Notes: a model not told the origin generated them from the sequence alone. Counted from the stretch's first letter, positions 53,142 to 61,789 are shown. The stretch: 64,000 nt of DNA from Tessaracoccus sp. MC1679 (GCF_014164775.1 NZ_JACJGB010000005.1:62001-126000); one strand, 5' to 3'. Numbers and translations are program-made.

Positions 53142-53947
53142 AGCGCGGCACGCTCTACCTGGGGGCCGTGCTCATCGGGATCGTGGTCGTGATGGCCGCC
53201 GTCGGCCTGGTCTGGACCCCGTTCCCACCCGACGCAGTGGTGTCCACGGGGCTGCAGCCCCCCGGCTGGCCGTACCTGCTGGGCACCGACGGCCTGGGTG
53301 GGGACATCTTCTCCCGGCTCCTCAGCGGCGCCAAGATATGCCTGCTCGTCGGCATCGTCTCTGTGGCGGTGGCGGCCGGGATCGGCGTGCCGTTGGGCAT
53401 CGTCTCCGGCATGGTCCGCGGCTGGCAGGGAGAGATCCCCGCGCGCCTCGCCGACATCCTGTACGGGTTCCCCGCACTGCTGCTGGCCATCCTCTTCGCC
53501 GCGGCGCTGGGGGGCTCCACCTGGACCGCGATGATGGCCATCGCGCTCGCCTCCGTCCCCGCATTCGTGCGCATCGCGCGGGCGGCCACGCTGCAGGTGA
53601 TGAGCCAGGGCTACGTGGAGGCGGCCAGGCTCAGCGGCACCCCGCACCTCGCCGTCGCGTGGCGGCACGTGCTGCCCAACATCGCCCCGATCGTCGGCGT
53701 GCAGGTCTCGGTGAGCATCGGCATCGCGATCCTCGCCGAGGCGGGCCTGTCCTACCTCGGCCTCGGCTCAGGTCCCGAGGCCCCCACCTGGGGGCGGATG
53801 CTGCGGGAGGCGCAGGGCTACATCTTCAACGCCCCACTGCTGGCGCTGTGGCCAGGGCTGGCCATCGCGGTGGCCACCATGGGGTTCAACCTGCTTGGAG
53901 ACGGGCTGCGGGACCTGCTGGACCCGAGGCTGAGGGAGATCCGATGA
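53138..53947 (+). CDS. ABC transporter permease, DppC/OppC type
   Basis: A 269-residue membrane protein of the OppC/DppC type, with LGTDGLGGDIFSRLLSGAKICLLVG near residue 47 and the EAA loop EAARLSGTPHLAVAWRHVLPNIAP. The start is slightly shorter than in many homologues, with one helix before the periplasmic loop. It overlaps both neighbours by 4 bp, so translation of the operon is coupled. Confidence 0.95.
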   Translation: MKRGTLYLGAVLIGIVVVMAAVGLVWTPFPPDAVVSTGLQPPGWPYLLGTDGLGGDIFSRLLSGAKICLLVGIVSVAVAAGIGVPLGIVSGMVRGWQGEIPARLADILYGFPALLLAILFAAALGGSTWTAMMAIALASVPAFVRIARAATLQVMSQGYVEAARLSGTPHLAVAWRHVLPNIAPIVGVQVSVSIGIAILAEAGLSYLGLGSGPEAPTWGRMLREAQGYIFNAPLLALWPGLAIAVATMGFNLLGDGLRDLLDPRLREIR

Positions 53948-54771
53948 GCTACCTCGAGGTCACAGACCTCCGCGTCGAATTCGGCGGAAGCCGGCAGCCG
54001 GCGCTGCGTGGGATCAGCTTCGCCGTCGACGAGCGTGAGCGGCTGGGCATCATCGGCCAGTCGGGTTCCGGGAAGTCCGTGACGGCGCTCGCCATCATGG
54101 GCCTGCTGCCAGCCCACGCCCGGATCACCGGCAGCATCAAGCTCGACGGGCGCGAGCTCGTGGGCCTCCCCGAGCGCGAGCTCCAGAAGCTGCGCGGCGA
54201 CGAGATCTCCATGATCTTCCAGGAACCGATGACGGCGCTGGACCCCACCATGAAGGTGGGTCGTCAGGTGGGAGAGGTGGTGGCGCTGCACCACGGCGAA
54301 CGGCGCGGCGCCATCCACGACGAGGTGCTCACCTGGCTGGGCCGCGTCGGCATCACCGAGCCCGACCGCATCGCCGACTCCTATCCTCACGAGCTCTCCG
54401 GAGGGCAGCGGCAACGGGCGCTGATCGCGATGGCGCTGGCCAACCAGCCCGGCCTGGTGCTCTGCGACGAGCCCACCACAGCCCTCGACGTGCTGGTGCA
54501 GCGCCAGATCCTGCTCCTCCTCGCCGAGCAGCTCGCGGACCGTGCCGCGGTGTTCGTCTCGCACGACCTGGCTGTGGTGCGGCAGGTGTGCCAACGGGTG
54601 GCGGTGATGCTGCAGGGCGAGATCGTGGAGCAGGGCACCATCGACGAGGTCATCGCCCAGCCCCGTCACCCCTACACGCAGGGGCTCATCGCGTCGGCGA
54701 GGATAGACCGGGTGCAGCCGGGGCAGCCGCTGCCCAGCGTCGAGGACTACTACCCTGGAGTCACCTCATGA
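53944..54771 (+). CDS. ABC transporter ATP-binding protein, DppD/OppD type
   Basis: A 275-residue ATPase. Walker A GQSGSGKS is at 38-45, Q-loop IFQEPMTALDP, signature LSGGQRQRA and Walker B LVLCDEPTTALD. The C-terminal segment QPRHPYTQGLIAS is the OppD/DppD-type extension, though the long iron-sulfur-binding tail is absent. It energises uptake together with the DppF-type partner. The frame is open upstream but the ATG at 53944 overlaps the permease stop and is clearly the start. Confidence 0.95.
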   Translation: MSYLEVTDLRVEFGGSRQPALRGISFAVDERERLGIIGQSGSGKSVTALAIMGLLPAHARITGSIKLDGRELVGLPERELQKLRGDEISMIFQEPMTALDPTMKVGRQVGEVVALHHGERRGAIHDEVLTWLGRVGITEPDRIADSYPHELSGGQRQRALIAMALANQPGLVLCDEPTTALDVLVQRQILLLLAEQLADRAAVFVSHDLAVVRQVCQRVAVMLQGEIVEQGTIDEVIAQPRHPYTQGLIASARIDRVQPGQPLPSVEDYYPGVTS

Positions 54772-55541
54772 GCCTGGTGGAGCTGCGTGACGCCGAGGTC
54801 ACCTACCGCAGGGCGGGCAAGCCGTTCGTCGCGCTCCACGGCATCGACCTCGAGGTCGGTCGGGGGGAGCGCATCGGCATCGTCGGCGGCTCCGGATCCG
54901 GCAAGACGACAATGGCGCGCCTGATGCTGGGGTTGCAGCCGCCGTCGCACGGCGACGTTCTGTTCGACGGCCGATCCATCGTCGGGTTGAAGGAGAGGGA
55001 CCGTGGCTTCCTGCGGTCGGCGGCGTCGATGGTGTTCCAGGACCCGAACTCCTCCCTGAACCCGAGGATGCGCCTGGGCGACATCGTGGCCGAACCGCTG
55101 CGGTCTCCCGTCCTCCGCGGTCGCGGCGACGTGCCGGAGCCCACCCGGGACGTCGTCGCCGGGGCGCTGCTCGGCGTGGGGCTGACGGAGGAGATGATGG
55201 ACCGTTTCCCACACCAGCTCTCCGGCGGGCAGCGGCAGCGGGTGGCCATCGCGCGGGCATTGATCAGCGACCCGTCACTCCTGGTGGCCGACGAGCCGGT
55301 CTCGGCGCTCGACGTCTCGGTCCGGGCGCAGGTGTTGAACCTGCTCACCGCGGAGGTCCAGGAGCGCTCGCTCACGTTGGTGCTCGTCTCCCACGATCTG
55401 TCTATCGTGCGGCACCTGTGCGAGCGGGTGGTGGTGGTCAACGCTGGACGGATCGTCGAGCAGGGCACCGTCGCCGATGTGCTGGGCGCGCCCAGGCACC
55501 CCTACACCGCGGCCCTGGTGGACGCCACCCTGACCCTCTGA
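54768..55541 (+). CDS. ABC transporter ATP-binding protein, DppF/OppF type
   Basis: A 257-residue ATPase with Walker A GGSGSGKTT near 39, Q-loop VFQDPNSSLNPRMRLGD, signature LSGGQRQRV, Walker B LLVADEPVSALD and the family tail GAPRHPYTAALVDATL. It starts 4 bp inside the previous gene and ends the operon. The 225-bp gap that follows, up to serA, holds only a promoter-like end region and an unconvincing 63-residue frame. Confidence 0.95.
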   Translation: MSLVELRDAEVTYRRAGKPFVALHGIDLEVGRGERIGIVGGSGSGKTTMARLMLGLQPPSHGDVLFDGRSIVGLKERDRGFLRSAASMVFQDPNSSLNPRMRLGDIVAEPLRSPVLRGRGDVPEPTRDVVAGALLGVGLTEEMMDRFPHQLSGGQRQRVAIARALISDPSLLVADEPVSALDVSVRAQVLNLLTAEVQERSLTLVLVSHDLSIVRHLCERVVVVNAGRIVEQGTVADVLGAPRHPYTAALVDATLTL

Positions 55542-55753
55542 CTTCAGGGAACCACTGATCAATCATGTCCTGGCTGCGGCGCACCGGATCGGGCGATCTG
55601 GCGCCCCTCCACCTGGATATGGACGTCAAGTACACGCACCAGCCGGAGTGGTGCCACCTCATCCCGCCCGGCACGTCCTCGCCGAGAACAGCATTGACCA
55701 GTGCTTCCCTACGCCGCGAGCGGACGGGTTCGGGGCACCGGGGCGCGCGGGCC

Positions 55754-55759
55754 TAGAAT
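55754..55759 (+). promoter_or_regulatory. Leaderless -10 box of serA
   Basis: TAGAAT ends 7 bases before the GTG at 55767, so RNA should start at or next to the start codon. An in-frame ATG at 55758 overlaps the box and would be upstream of the transcript. Confidence 0.55.
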
Positions 55760-55766
55760 GCCCAGC

Positions 55767-56957
55767 GTGAAGGCACTGCTACTTGAGAACATCCACGCCG
55801 ACGCCGTCAAGGCTCTCCAGGCCAAGGGCTACGAGGTCGACTCCCGGCCCGGGGCGCTGGCCGAGCGGGACCTGATGGCCGCCCTCAAGGGGGTGGACTA
55901 CCTCGGCATCCGATCGCGCACCTACGTCACGCGCGCCGCCCTCGAGTCGGCGCCGCAGCTCAGCGCCATCGGCGCCTTCTGCATCGGCACCAACCAGATC
56001 GACCTGGAGGCGGCCACGGACCATGGTGTCGCGGTGTTCAACGCGCCCTACTCCAACACGCGCTCCGTCGTGGAGCTGGCCATCGCCGAGATCATCTCCA
56101 TGGCCCGCCGGCTCCCGGACCGCAACCGCGATATGCACGCAGGGATCTGGGACAAGTCCGCAGTCGGCTCGCACGAGGTGCGCGGCCGTACCCTCGGCAT
56201 CATCGGGTACGGCAACATCGGCTCCCAGCTGTCTGTGGTGGCGGAGTCGCTGGGGATGCGCGTGATCTTCTACGACCTGGTGGACCGTCTGGCGCTCGGC
56301 AATGCGCGTCGCGTCGATACCCTCGAGGAGCTGCTCGGAGAGGCGGAGACGGTGTCTCTGCACGTGGACGGTCGCCCGGAGAACAAGGACATGTTCGGCG
56401 CCGAGCAGTTCGCCGCCATGCGGCCACGGTCGCTCTTCCTCAACCTGTGTCGCGGGGCCGTGGTGGACCTTGACGCGCTCTACGACAACCTCGTCTCCGG
56501 CCACGTCGCCGGCGCCGCGATCGACGTGTTCCCCTCGGAGCCGAAGGCCAAGGACGAGCCGTTCGTCTCCAAGCTGCAGGGACTCAGCAACGTGATCCTC
56601 ACCCCTCACGTTGGAGGCTCGACGCAGGAGGCCCAGGTGGATATCGGCCGCTTCGTCGCAGGCAAGCTCAACGACTACGAGACCCTCGGATCGACGTCGA
56701 TGAGCGTCAACCTCCCCGAGGTGCCGGCCGGCCCCACGTCGACGGCGCGCGTGGTGCACCTGCACCACAACGTGCCCGGCGTCCTGGCGCGGCTGAACCA
56801 GCTGTTCGCCACGCACAACATGAACATCGGTTCCCAGACGCTGGCCACCCGCGGCCAGTTGGGCTACGTGGTCACCGACGTGCAGGGCGAGAAGTACGAC
56901 GGGCTGCTGGCGGACCTTGAGGCGCTCGACGAGACGGTGCGCGTCCGCGTCCTCTGA
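55767..56957 (+). CDS. serA: D-3-phosphoglycerate dehydrogenase with ACT domain
   Basis: A 396-residue NAD-dependent dehydrogenase that commits 3-phosphoglycerate to serine synthesis. The nucleotide-binding motif is GIIGYGNIGSQ near 150, catalytic Arg/Glu/His regions are NLCRGAVVD, AIDVFPSEP and LTPHVGGST, and a C-terminal ACT domain (HHNVPGVLARLNQLFATHNMNI) should bind serine for feedback control. This is the short E. coli-like SerA type of about 400 residues, not the long mycobacterial form with an extra substrate-binding domain. The GTG start is chosen from the leaderless promoter. Confidence 0.93.
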   Translation: MKALLLENIHADAVKALQAKGYEVDSRPGALAERDLMAALKGVDYLGIRSRTYVTRAALESAPQLSAIGAFCIGTNQIDLEAATDHGVAVFNAPYSNTRSVVELAIAEIISMARRLPDRNRDMHAGIWDKSAVGSHEVRGRTLGIIGYGNIGSQLSVVAESLGMRVIFYDLVDRLALGNARRVDTLEELLGEAETVSLHVDGRPENKDMFGAEQFAAMRPRSLFLNLCRGAVVDLDALYDNLVSGHVAGAAIDVFPSEPKAKDEPFVSKLQGLSNVILTPHVGGSTQEAQVDIGRFVAGKLNDYETLGSTSMSVNLPEVPAGPTSTARVVHLHHNVPGVLARLNQLFATHNMNIGSQTLATRGQLGYVVTDVQGEKYDGLLADLEALDETVRVRVL

Positions 56958-57365
56958 CGCCTCTGGGTCGCTTGTCAGGTTGCGATTCGACCCTTCGAGA
57001 CGGCCGACGGTCGCTTCGCGACGTAGGCCTCCTCAGGGATCGGTGGACTGAGCTGCGGGGCTCGTGCCTTCGTTCCCGAGGAGAGCCGTCCGCGGAGCGG
57101 CGGGGCTCGTGCCTTCGTTCCCGAGGAGAGCCGTCCGCGGAGCGGCGGGGCTCGTGCCTTTCGTTCCCTGAGGAGAGCCGCCCGCGGAGCGGCGGGGCTC
57201 GTCTCGAAGGGTTGTATCTGGCCCTTGGGTGGGGTCGCTTGTCAGGTTGCGATTCGACCCTTCGAGACGGCCGACGGTCGCTTCGCGACGTGGGCCTCCT
57301 CAGGGAGCGAGGGGGAGGGGCCGAGGGGTCGCTTCGCGACGTGGGCCTCCTCAGGAGTCGGTGGA
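56958..57365. repeat. REP-like repeat cluster between convergent serA and hisN
   Basis: A 408-bp non-coding stretch built from repeats. A 75-bp direct repeat occurs at 56965-57039 and 57232-57306 with one mismatch. Between them a 45-bp unit is repeated in tandem (CTCGTGCC at 57061, 57106 and 57151), ending in an inverse element at 57166-57214. A partial fourth copy is at 57327-57355. Elements share ends CCCTTCGAGACGG and CCTCCTCAGGG with a palindromic centre such as GTCGCTTCGCGAC. Hairpins here probably also end transcription from both sides. Confidence 0.85.
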
Positions 57366-58166
57366 CTAAGCGACGGGAGCGCGCAGGAACTCCATGGCGG
57401 CGTGGTGGAGCAGACCGTTGGTGGCCAGAGCCCCCGGGCCGCCCACGCCGTCGACGCCGTCGAGGTTGCTGAACCGGCCGCCCGCCTCGCGGACGATGAC
57501 CTCGAGCGCAGCCATGTCGTACAACTCCAGGTCCGGCTCGCACGCCACGTCCACGGAGCCTTCGGCCACCAGCATGTAGCTCCAGAAATCGCCGTAGGCC
57601 CGCGTCCGCCACGAGCTGCGCATCAGGTCGATGAAGCCCTGGCCGCGGCCGGTGTCCACCCATTCAGCGATGTCCGAGTAGGACAGCGACGCGTCACCGA
57701 TGGTTTCGACGCGGCTCACCCGAAGCTCGGTTGAGCTGAGCAGGGAGCGTCCCGTGTAGGCGCCGCCGCCGGTGCTCGCCCACCACCGCCTGTTCAGCGC
57801 GGGGGCCGACACCACGGAGGCGGCGATCTCACCATCCACCTCCAGGGCGATCAGCGTGGCCCAGACCGGCACGCCCCTCAGATAGTTCTTGGTGCCGTCG
57901 ATGGGGTCGATGATCCAGCGCCGCGACGACTTTCCGGTGTCACTGAACTCCTCGCCGTGGACCGCATCGCGGGGGCGGGTGCGGGCAAGGGTGCGGCGGA
58001 TGGACTCCTCGACGGCGGTGTCGGCCTCCGTCACCGGGGTGTTGTCCGGCTTGCTGGTGAACCTCAGATCCTGAGCCTTGAACTTGCTCATCGACAGCGA
58101 ATCCGCGTCGTCTGCCATGAGGTGCGCCAGGCGCAGATCGTCCGTGAGGTCCTTCGAGACAGCCAT
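57366..58166 (-). CDS. hisN: Histidinol-phosphatase (inositol monophosphatase family)
   Basis: A 266-residue metal-dependent phosphatase. The IMPase motifs are GEEFSDT (metal ligand Glu) and IIDPIDGTKNYLRG (DPIDGT) near 90, and LELYDMAALEVIVREAGGRF near the end. This subgroup matches actinobacterial HisN, which removes phosphate from L-histidinol phosphate; inositol-phosphate or other sugar-phosphate activity cannot be excluded. A TAGGTT box (58173-58178, minus strand) is 6 bases before the ATG, so the mRNA may be leaderless. No other his genes are nearby. Confidence 0.85.
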   Translation of the reverse strand: MAVSKDLTDDLRLAHLMADDADSLSMSKFKAQDLRFTSKPDNTPVTEADTAVEESIRRTLARTRPRDAVHGEEFSDTGKSSRRWIIDPIDGTKNYLRGVPVWATLIALEVDGEIAASVVSAPALNRRWWASTGGGAYTGRSLLSSTELRVSRVETIGDASLSYSDIAEWVDTGRGQGFIDLMRSSWRTRAYGDFWSYMLVAEGSVDVACEPDLELYDMAALEVIVREAGGRFSNLDGVDGVGGPGALATNGLLHHAAMEFLRAPVA

Positions 58167-58196
58167 GCGCCAAACCTAGCGCGTCGGGCGCTCGAT

Positions 58197-59171
58197 TCAG
58201 GTGAACGCCCGGCCCATCCTGCGGAACGAGGCGAGCCGCTCGGGGGCCAGCGTCCCCGCCGCGACCGCGTCGTCGAGGGCGCACTCGATCACGCCGGTGA
58301 GGTGGCTGCAGCCACGGGGGCAGTCCTCGGCGAACTCCGCCAGGTCCGGGAAGGCGCCCAGGATCGAGGTGGTCTGCACGTGGCTGATCCCGAACGAGCG
58401 CACCCCGGGGGTGTCGATGATCCAGCCGCCGCCTGGAAGCTCCATCGCGATGGCCGACGTGGAGGTGTGCCGACCCTTGCCGGTCAGCTCGCTCACCTCC
58501 GCTGTTGCCCGCCCCGCCCCGGGGATCAGGCGGTTGACCAGCGTGGACTTGCCCACCCCGGAGTGACCGACGAACACCGTCACCCGGTCCTTGAGCGCCT
58601 CCCTCACGGCGCTCAGGTCTGCCTCCGGGTCGGTCACCAGGATGGGGACCCCCAACGGCTCGTAGGCGTGCCGCAGCTCGACGGGGCTGGCCAGGTCCGC
58701 TTTGGTGAGGCACAGCACAGGCGCGATGCGGGCGTCGAAGGCCGCCACCAGGATCCGGTCGATCATGCCCATCCGTGGGGGAGGGTCCGCGAGGGCCGTC
58801 ACGATGAACAGTTGATCCGCGTTGGCGACGATGGGCCGTTCGAAGGTGTCGGCGTCGTCTGCCGAGCGGCGAAGTACCGTGGTGCGCTCCAGCACCTCCA
58901 CGATGCGCGACAGCGTGCCCTCCTCGCCGGTGGAGTCCCCGTCCAGCCGGACGTTGTCTCCGACGAGCACGCCGCCCTTGCGGTCGATCAGCCGTCCACG
59001 CACCGCCGTGACGTCGTTGCCGTTGAGGGTGCAGCGGTAGCGGCCGCGATCCACGGAGATGACACGGGCCACGGGGAGCTCCGAGTAGTCAGGCCGTTCC
59101 TTGGTACGGGGCCTCGAGCGACGGCGGGGCCGGTCGAAGCCGCTGTGGTCGTCCTCCCGCAGGGACTTCAC
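58197..59171 (-). CDS. rsgA: Ribosome small subunit-dependent GTPase A
   Basis: A 324-residue circularly permuted GTPase needed for late 30S subunit maturation. An OB-fold at the start (GRYRCTLNGNDVTAVRGRL) is followed by the G domain in permuted order, LTKAD (G4), then GHSGVGKST (G1) and IDTPGVRSF (G3), and a C-terminal zinc region (CPRGCSHL...C). The GTG at 59171 (VKSLREDDHSG) lies 7 bp after the aroA stop with GAGGC upstream; the longer open frame runs into aroA and is rejected. aroA-rsgA order is shared with mycobacteria. Confidence 0.93.
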   Translation of the reverse strand: MKSLREDDHSGFDRPRRRSRPRTKERPDYSELPVARVISVDRGRYRCTLNGNDVTAVRGRLIDRKGGVLVGDNVRLDGDSTGEEGTLSRIVEVLERTTVLRRSADDADTFERPIVANADQLFIVTALADPPPRMGMIDRILVAAFDARIAPVLCLTKADLASPVELRHAYEPLGVPILVTDPEADLSAVREALKDRVTVFVGHSGVGKSTLVNRLIPGAGRATAEVSELTGKGRHTSTSAIAMELPGGGWIIDTPGVRSFGISHVQTTSILGAFPDLAEFAEDCPRGCSHLTGVIECALDDAVAAGTLAPERLASFRRMGRAFT

Positions 59172-59178
59172 CGCTGCC

Positions 59179-60435
59179 TCACGCGTGGACCAGCCCGTTC
59201 CAGTCCCGCGCGAAGTGCGGCATCGTCTTGGAGACGCACTCGATGTCCGTGACCTCGATCCCGCGCACCGTGAGGGCCAGGAGCGCGGCGAAGTGCGCCA
59301 TCCTATGGTCGGCGTAGGTGTGCAGCACGGCCGGCCGAAGCTCACCGCCGCCGACGATCCTGAGCCCGTCCTCGGTCTCCTCAGCCTGGGCGCCCAACCG
59401 GCGCAGCTCGGTGACCAGGGCCGCGAGCCGGTCCGTCTCGTGCCCACGGATGTGGGCGACCCCGCGGATGATGGTGGTGCCCTCGGCGAGCGCCCCCAGC
59501 GCCGCCACCACGGGGGTGAGCTCGGAGGCGGTGGTGAGGTCCACGTCGATGCCCGTGAGCCGACCCGTCCCGGCGACCGTCGCGGTGCCCGCGGAGCGTT
59601 CGACCGTCGCACCCATCGCCGTGATCACGTCGAGGAACACGGCACCCGGCTGCAGGCTGCGCCTCGGCCAGCCGGGGACGGTGACCCTTCCTCCGGTGAC
59701 CGCAGCGGCCGCGAGGAACACCGCGGCATTGGTGAGATCCGGCTCGATGGTGCGACTGCGGGCCGCGATCCTGCCGGGGAACACCTGCCAGGTCCGGTCG
59801 TCCTGCTCCACGACCTGCACCCCGACGTCGCGCAGCATGCTGGCCGTCATCTCGATGTGCGGCCGCGACGGCAACCGGTCTCCCGTGTGTCTCAGCGTCA
59901 GGCCGCGGGGAAGCCGGGCGCCGACGAGCAGCAGACCGGAGATGAACTGGCTGGAACCTGAGGCGTCGATGTTGGCCGTCGAACGCGGCTCAACGGGGGG
60001 GCTGAGGGTGAAGGGAAGGGCATCGCCGGAGATCACCGCGCCCAACTGCCGCAGCCCGTCCAGGAGCGGGCCCATGGGGCGCTGGCTGGCGTGCGGGTCA
60101 CCGACGAAGGATGACGGGCCCTCTGCCAGCAGGGCCAACGGCGGCACGAATCTCATCACAGTGCCGGCGAGCCCGCAGTCGATGAGCGCTGCGCCCTTGA
60201 ACCGCTGAGGAGGTGAGACGACCAACGTCTCCCCACGGTCCTCGACGCGCACGCCCAGCGCCCGGAGCGCCCCGATCATCAGCGCGGAGTCCCGCGACTC
60301 CAACGCGCCGGTGAGGGTGCTGGGCCCGTCCGCGAGGGCGGCCAGCACGAGGGCCCGGTTGGTCTCCGACTTCGAGCCGGGCACGAGCACCTCCCCCTCG
60401 ACGGGGGTCAGGGCACGGGGGAGCGGGTACGTCAT
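59179..60435 (-). CDS. aroA: 3-phosphoshikimate 1-carboxyvinyltransferase (EPSP synthase)
   Basis: A 418-residue enzyme of the shikimate pathway that joins phosphoenolpyruvate to shikimate 3-phosphate. The PGSKSETNRALVLAALADG motif is at about 19, followed by LIDCGLAGTVMRFVPPLALL, SSQFISGLLLVGA, EPDLTNAAVFLAAA and YADHRMAHFAALL. The position usually held by SKS-x(T)NR is intact. Class by glyphosate response cannot be decided reliably. The gene begins 1 bp overlapping the doxX-like stop and is likely in a doxX-aroA-rsgA operon. Confidence 0.95.
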   Translation of the reverse strand: MTYPLPRALTPVEGEVLVPGSKSETNRALVLAALADGPSTLTGALESRDSALMIGALRALGVRVEDRGETLVVSPPQRFKGAALIDCGLAGTVMRFVPPLALLAEGPSSFVGDPHASQRPMGPLLDGLRQLGAVISGDALPFTLSPPVEPRSTANIDASGSSQFISGLLLVGARLPRGLTLRHTGDRLPSRPHIEMTASMLRDVGVQVVEQDDRTWQVFPGRIAARSRTIEPDLTNAAVFLAAAAVTGGRVTVPGWPRRSLQPGAVFLDVITAMGATVERSAGTATVAGTGRLTGIDVDLTTASELTPVVAALGALAEGTTIIRGVAHIRGHETDRLAALVTELRRLGAQAEETEDGLRIVGGGELRPAVLHTYADHRMAHFAALLALTVRGIEVTDIECVSKTMPHFARDWNGLVHA

Positions 60436-61049
60436 CAGCTGACGGTGGCCTCGATCTTCTTGCTGAACGCCTTGGCCGACCTGCGGGCCCGCTTCGCGAG
60501 CTGCTTCGCCCGCTTCTCTGCGCGATCGGCGGCCTTCTGGGCGGACCGGCTCACGTCACCGCCGAGGGCGGCGGCTTTCTTCTCGGTGACCTTCGCGGCG
60601 TGATCAGCCCGCCACGACAGGCTGGGCTTGCCCTCGGTGTCCTGTGCGGCGAGCACAGCGGCGCCCAGGAGTGCAGCGTTGCGCAGCACCTCCGGCCGGG
60701 CGGCGTCCTTGGCCACCTTCGTGGCGTCCTTGTCCGGCAGGGCGATGGCGAGATTGAGCACCGACGCCTTGGCCAGAAGCAGCGCCCCTAGACGGCGACC
60801 GATCCCAGTGGCGTACATCGCGCCGCCGGCGATCTGAGCCACGCCCGCGAGGCGCACCCACGTCTCAGCCTTCTCGGGCACGTACGAGGCGACGTCTGCC
60901 GGCACCACACGCTGGAGGAGCGGCGAGACGGCGGAGGTGAAGCGTTCGGCGTCCGGCGCGAGCTCAGCGGGCCTGGTGACAGCCTTCACCCCCTCGGCGA
61001 TGAAGTAGCTGGCGAACAGACTCCGGGCAACAAATCGCAGCAGACTCAT
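60435..61049 (-). CDS. DoxX-family membrane protein
   Basis: A 204-residue protein with a DoxX-like core of three or four helices: LFASYFIAEGVKAVTRP at the start, VRLAGVAQIAGGAMYATGIGRRLGALLLAKASVLNLAIALP and LRNAALLGAAVLAAQD. The last 60 residues are an unusual, very basic, alanine- and lysine-rich tail (KKAADRAEKRAKQLAKRARRSAKAFSKK), which might bind RNA, DNA or acidic lipids. A TAGTGT box (61056-61061, minus strand) lies 6 bases before the ATG. It is divergent from the SRAP gene with only 28 bp between. Confidence 0.85.
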   Translation of the reverse strand: MSLLRFVARSLFASYFIAEGVKAVTRPAELAPDAERFTSAVSPLLQRVVPADVASYVPEKAETWVRLAGVAQIAGGAMYATGIGRRLGALLLAKASVLNLAIALPDKDATKVAKDAARPEVLRNAALLGAAVLAAQDTEGKPSLSWRADHAAKVTEKKAAALGGDVSRSAQKAADRAEKRAKQLAKRARRSAKAFSKKIEATVS

Positions 61050-61055
61050 GCGGCC

Positions 61056-61071
61056 ACACTACTACTAGGCT
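61056..61071. promoter_or_regulatory. Face-to-face leaderless promoters of doxX and SRAP genes
   Basis: The minus-strand -10 TAGTGT (61056-61061) and the plus-strand -10 TAGGCT (61066-61071) are separated by four bases, each 6 bases before its ATG. Only one polymerase could occupy the site at a time. Confidence 0.55.
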
Positions 61072-61077
61072 TCGAGC

Positions 61078-61773
61078 ATGTGCGGACGTTACGCGGCCAC
61101 CGCGAATCCCGACGAGCTGGTCGAGGAGTTCGAGATCTCCTTCGTGGCCGACGAGATGGCGGAGGTGTGCGCCCCCCGCTACAACATCGCCCCCACGGAT
61201 CTGGTGCCGGGCGTCCTGGACCGGGCCTCCGACGGGCAGGTGACGCGCAAGCTGGTGCCGCTCCGATGGGGGCTGGTGCCCAGCTGGGCCAAGGCTCCGG
61301 GCTCCACCATGATCAACGCCCGCGTGGAGACTGTCACCGAGAAGCCGGCCTACCGCAAGGCGGCGGCGGCCCGCCGCTGCCTGCTGCCCGCCGTCGGCTA
61401 CTACGAGTGGCGCTCTGAGACGCCCGAGGGCGCAGCCAAGCCGGTCAAGCAGCCCTACTTCCTGCGTCCGTCGTCCGGCCTTCTGGTGATGGCCGGCCTC
61501 TATGAGTTCTGGAGGGGGCCCGACGGATGGCTGACCTCCACCACCATCCTCACGACGGAGGCCACCGACGAGCTCGGCTGGGTGCACGACCGGATGCCCA
61601 TGACGGTTCCTCGCGAGGCCTGGGAGCACTGGTTGGATCCAGGGCTGACGGACGCGCGGGCGGCGGTGTCGCTGTTGCGGGCGCCGACGTCGCTGGCCCA
61701 TCTGAAGGTGTCGCGGGCGGTCAACACGGTGGGTACCGACGGCCCGCAGCTGATCGAGCCAGTGCCCGACTGA
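61078..61773 (+). CDS. SOS response-associated peptidase/SRAP protein (YedK/HMCES-like)
   Basis: A 231-residue SRAP protein that crosslinks abasic sites in single-stranded DNA through Cys 2, protecting them from cleavage. The key residues are present: MCGRY at the start (Cys 2), Asn 80 in MINARVET, Glu 110 in YYEW and His 170 in WVHDRMPM. It lies between doxX-aroA-rsgA and sigR, as in mycobacteria. Transcription seems to be leaderless from a TAGGCT box. No LexA-type SOS operator was found upstream despite the family name. Confidence 0.93.
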   Translation: MCGRYAATANPDELVEEFEISFVADEMAEVCAPRYNIAPTDLVPGVLDRASDGQVTRKLVPLRWGLVPSWAKAPGSTMINARVETVTEKPAYRKAAAARRCLLPAVGYYEWRSETPEGAAKPVKQPYFLRPSSGLLVMAGLYEFWRGPDGWLTSTTILTTEATDELGWVHDRMPMTVPREAWEHWLDPGLTDARAAVSLLRAPTSLAHLKVSRAVNTVGTDGPQLIEPVPD

Positions 61774-61789
61774 CCTGATTGGCACCGCC

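Noticed and set aside
55565-55756. 63-residue frame between the ABC operon and serA
   Set aside because: No ribosome site or family similarity; it overlaps the serA promoter. A tiny gene cannot be fully excluded.
61078-61773. SOS (LexA) box upstream of the SRAP, uvrD2, recC and recQ genes
   Set aside because: No TCGAAC-N4-GTTCGA-like site was found near these starts.
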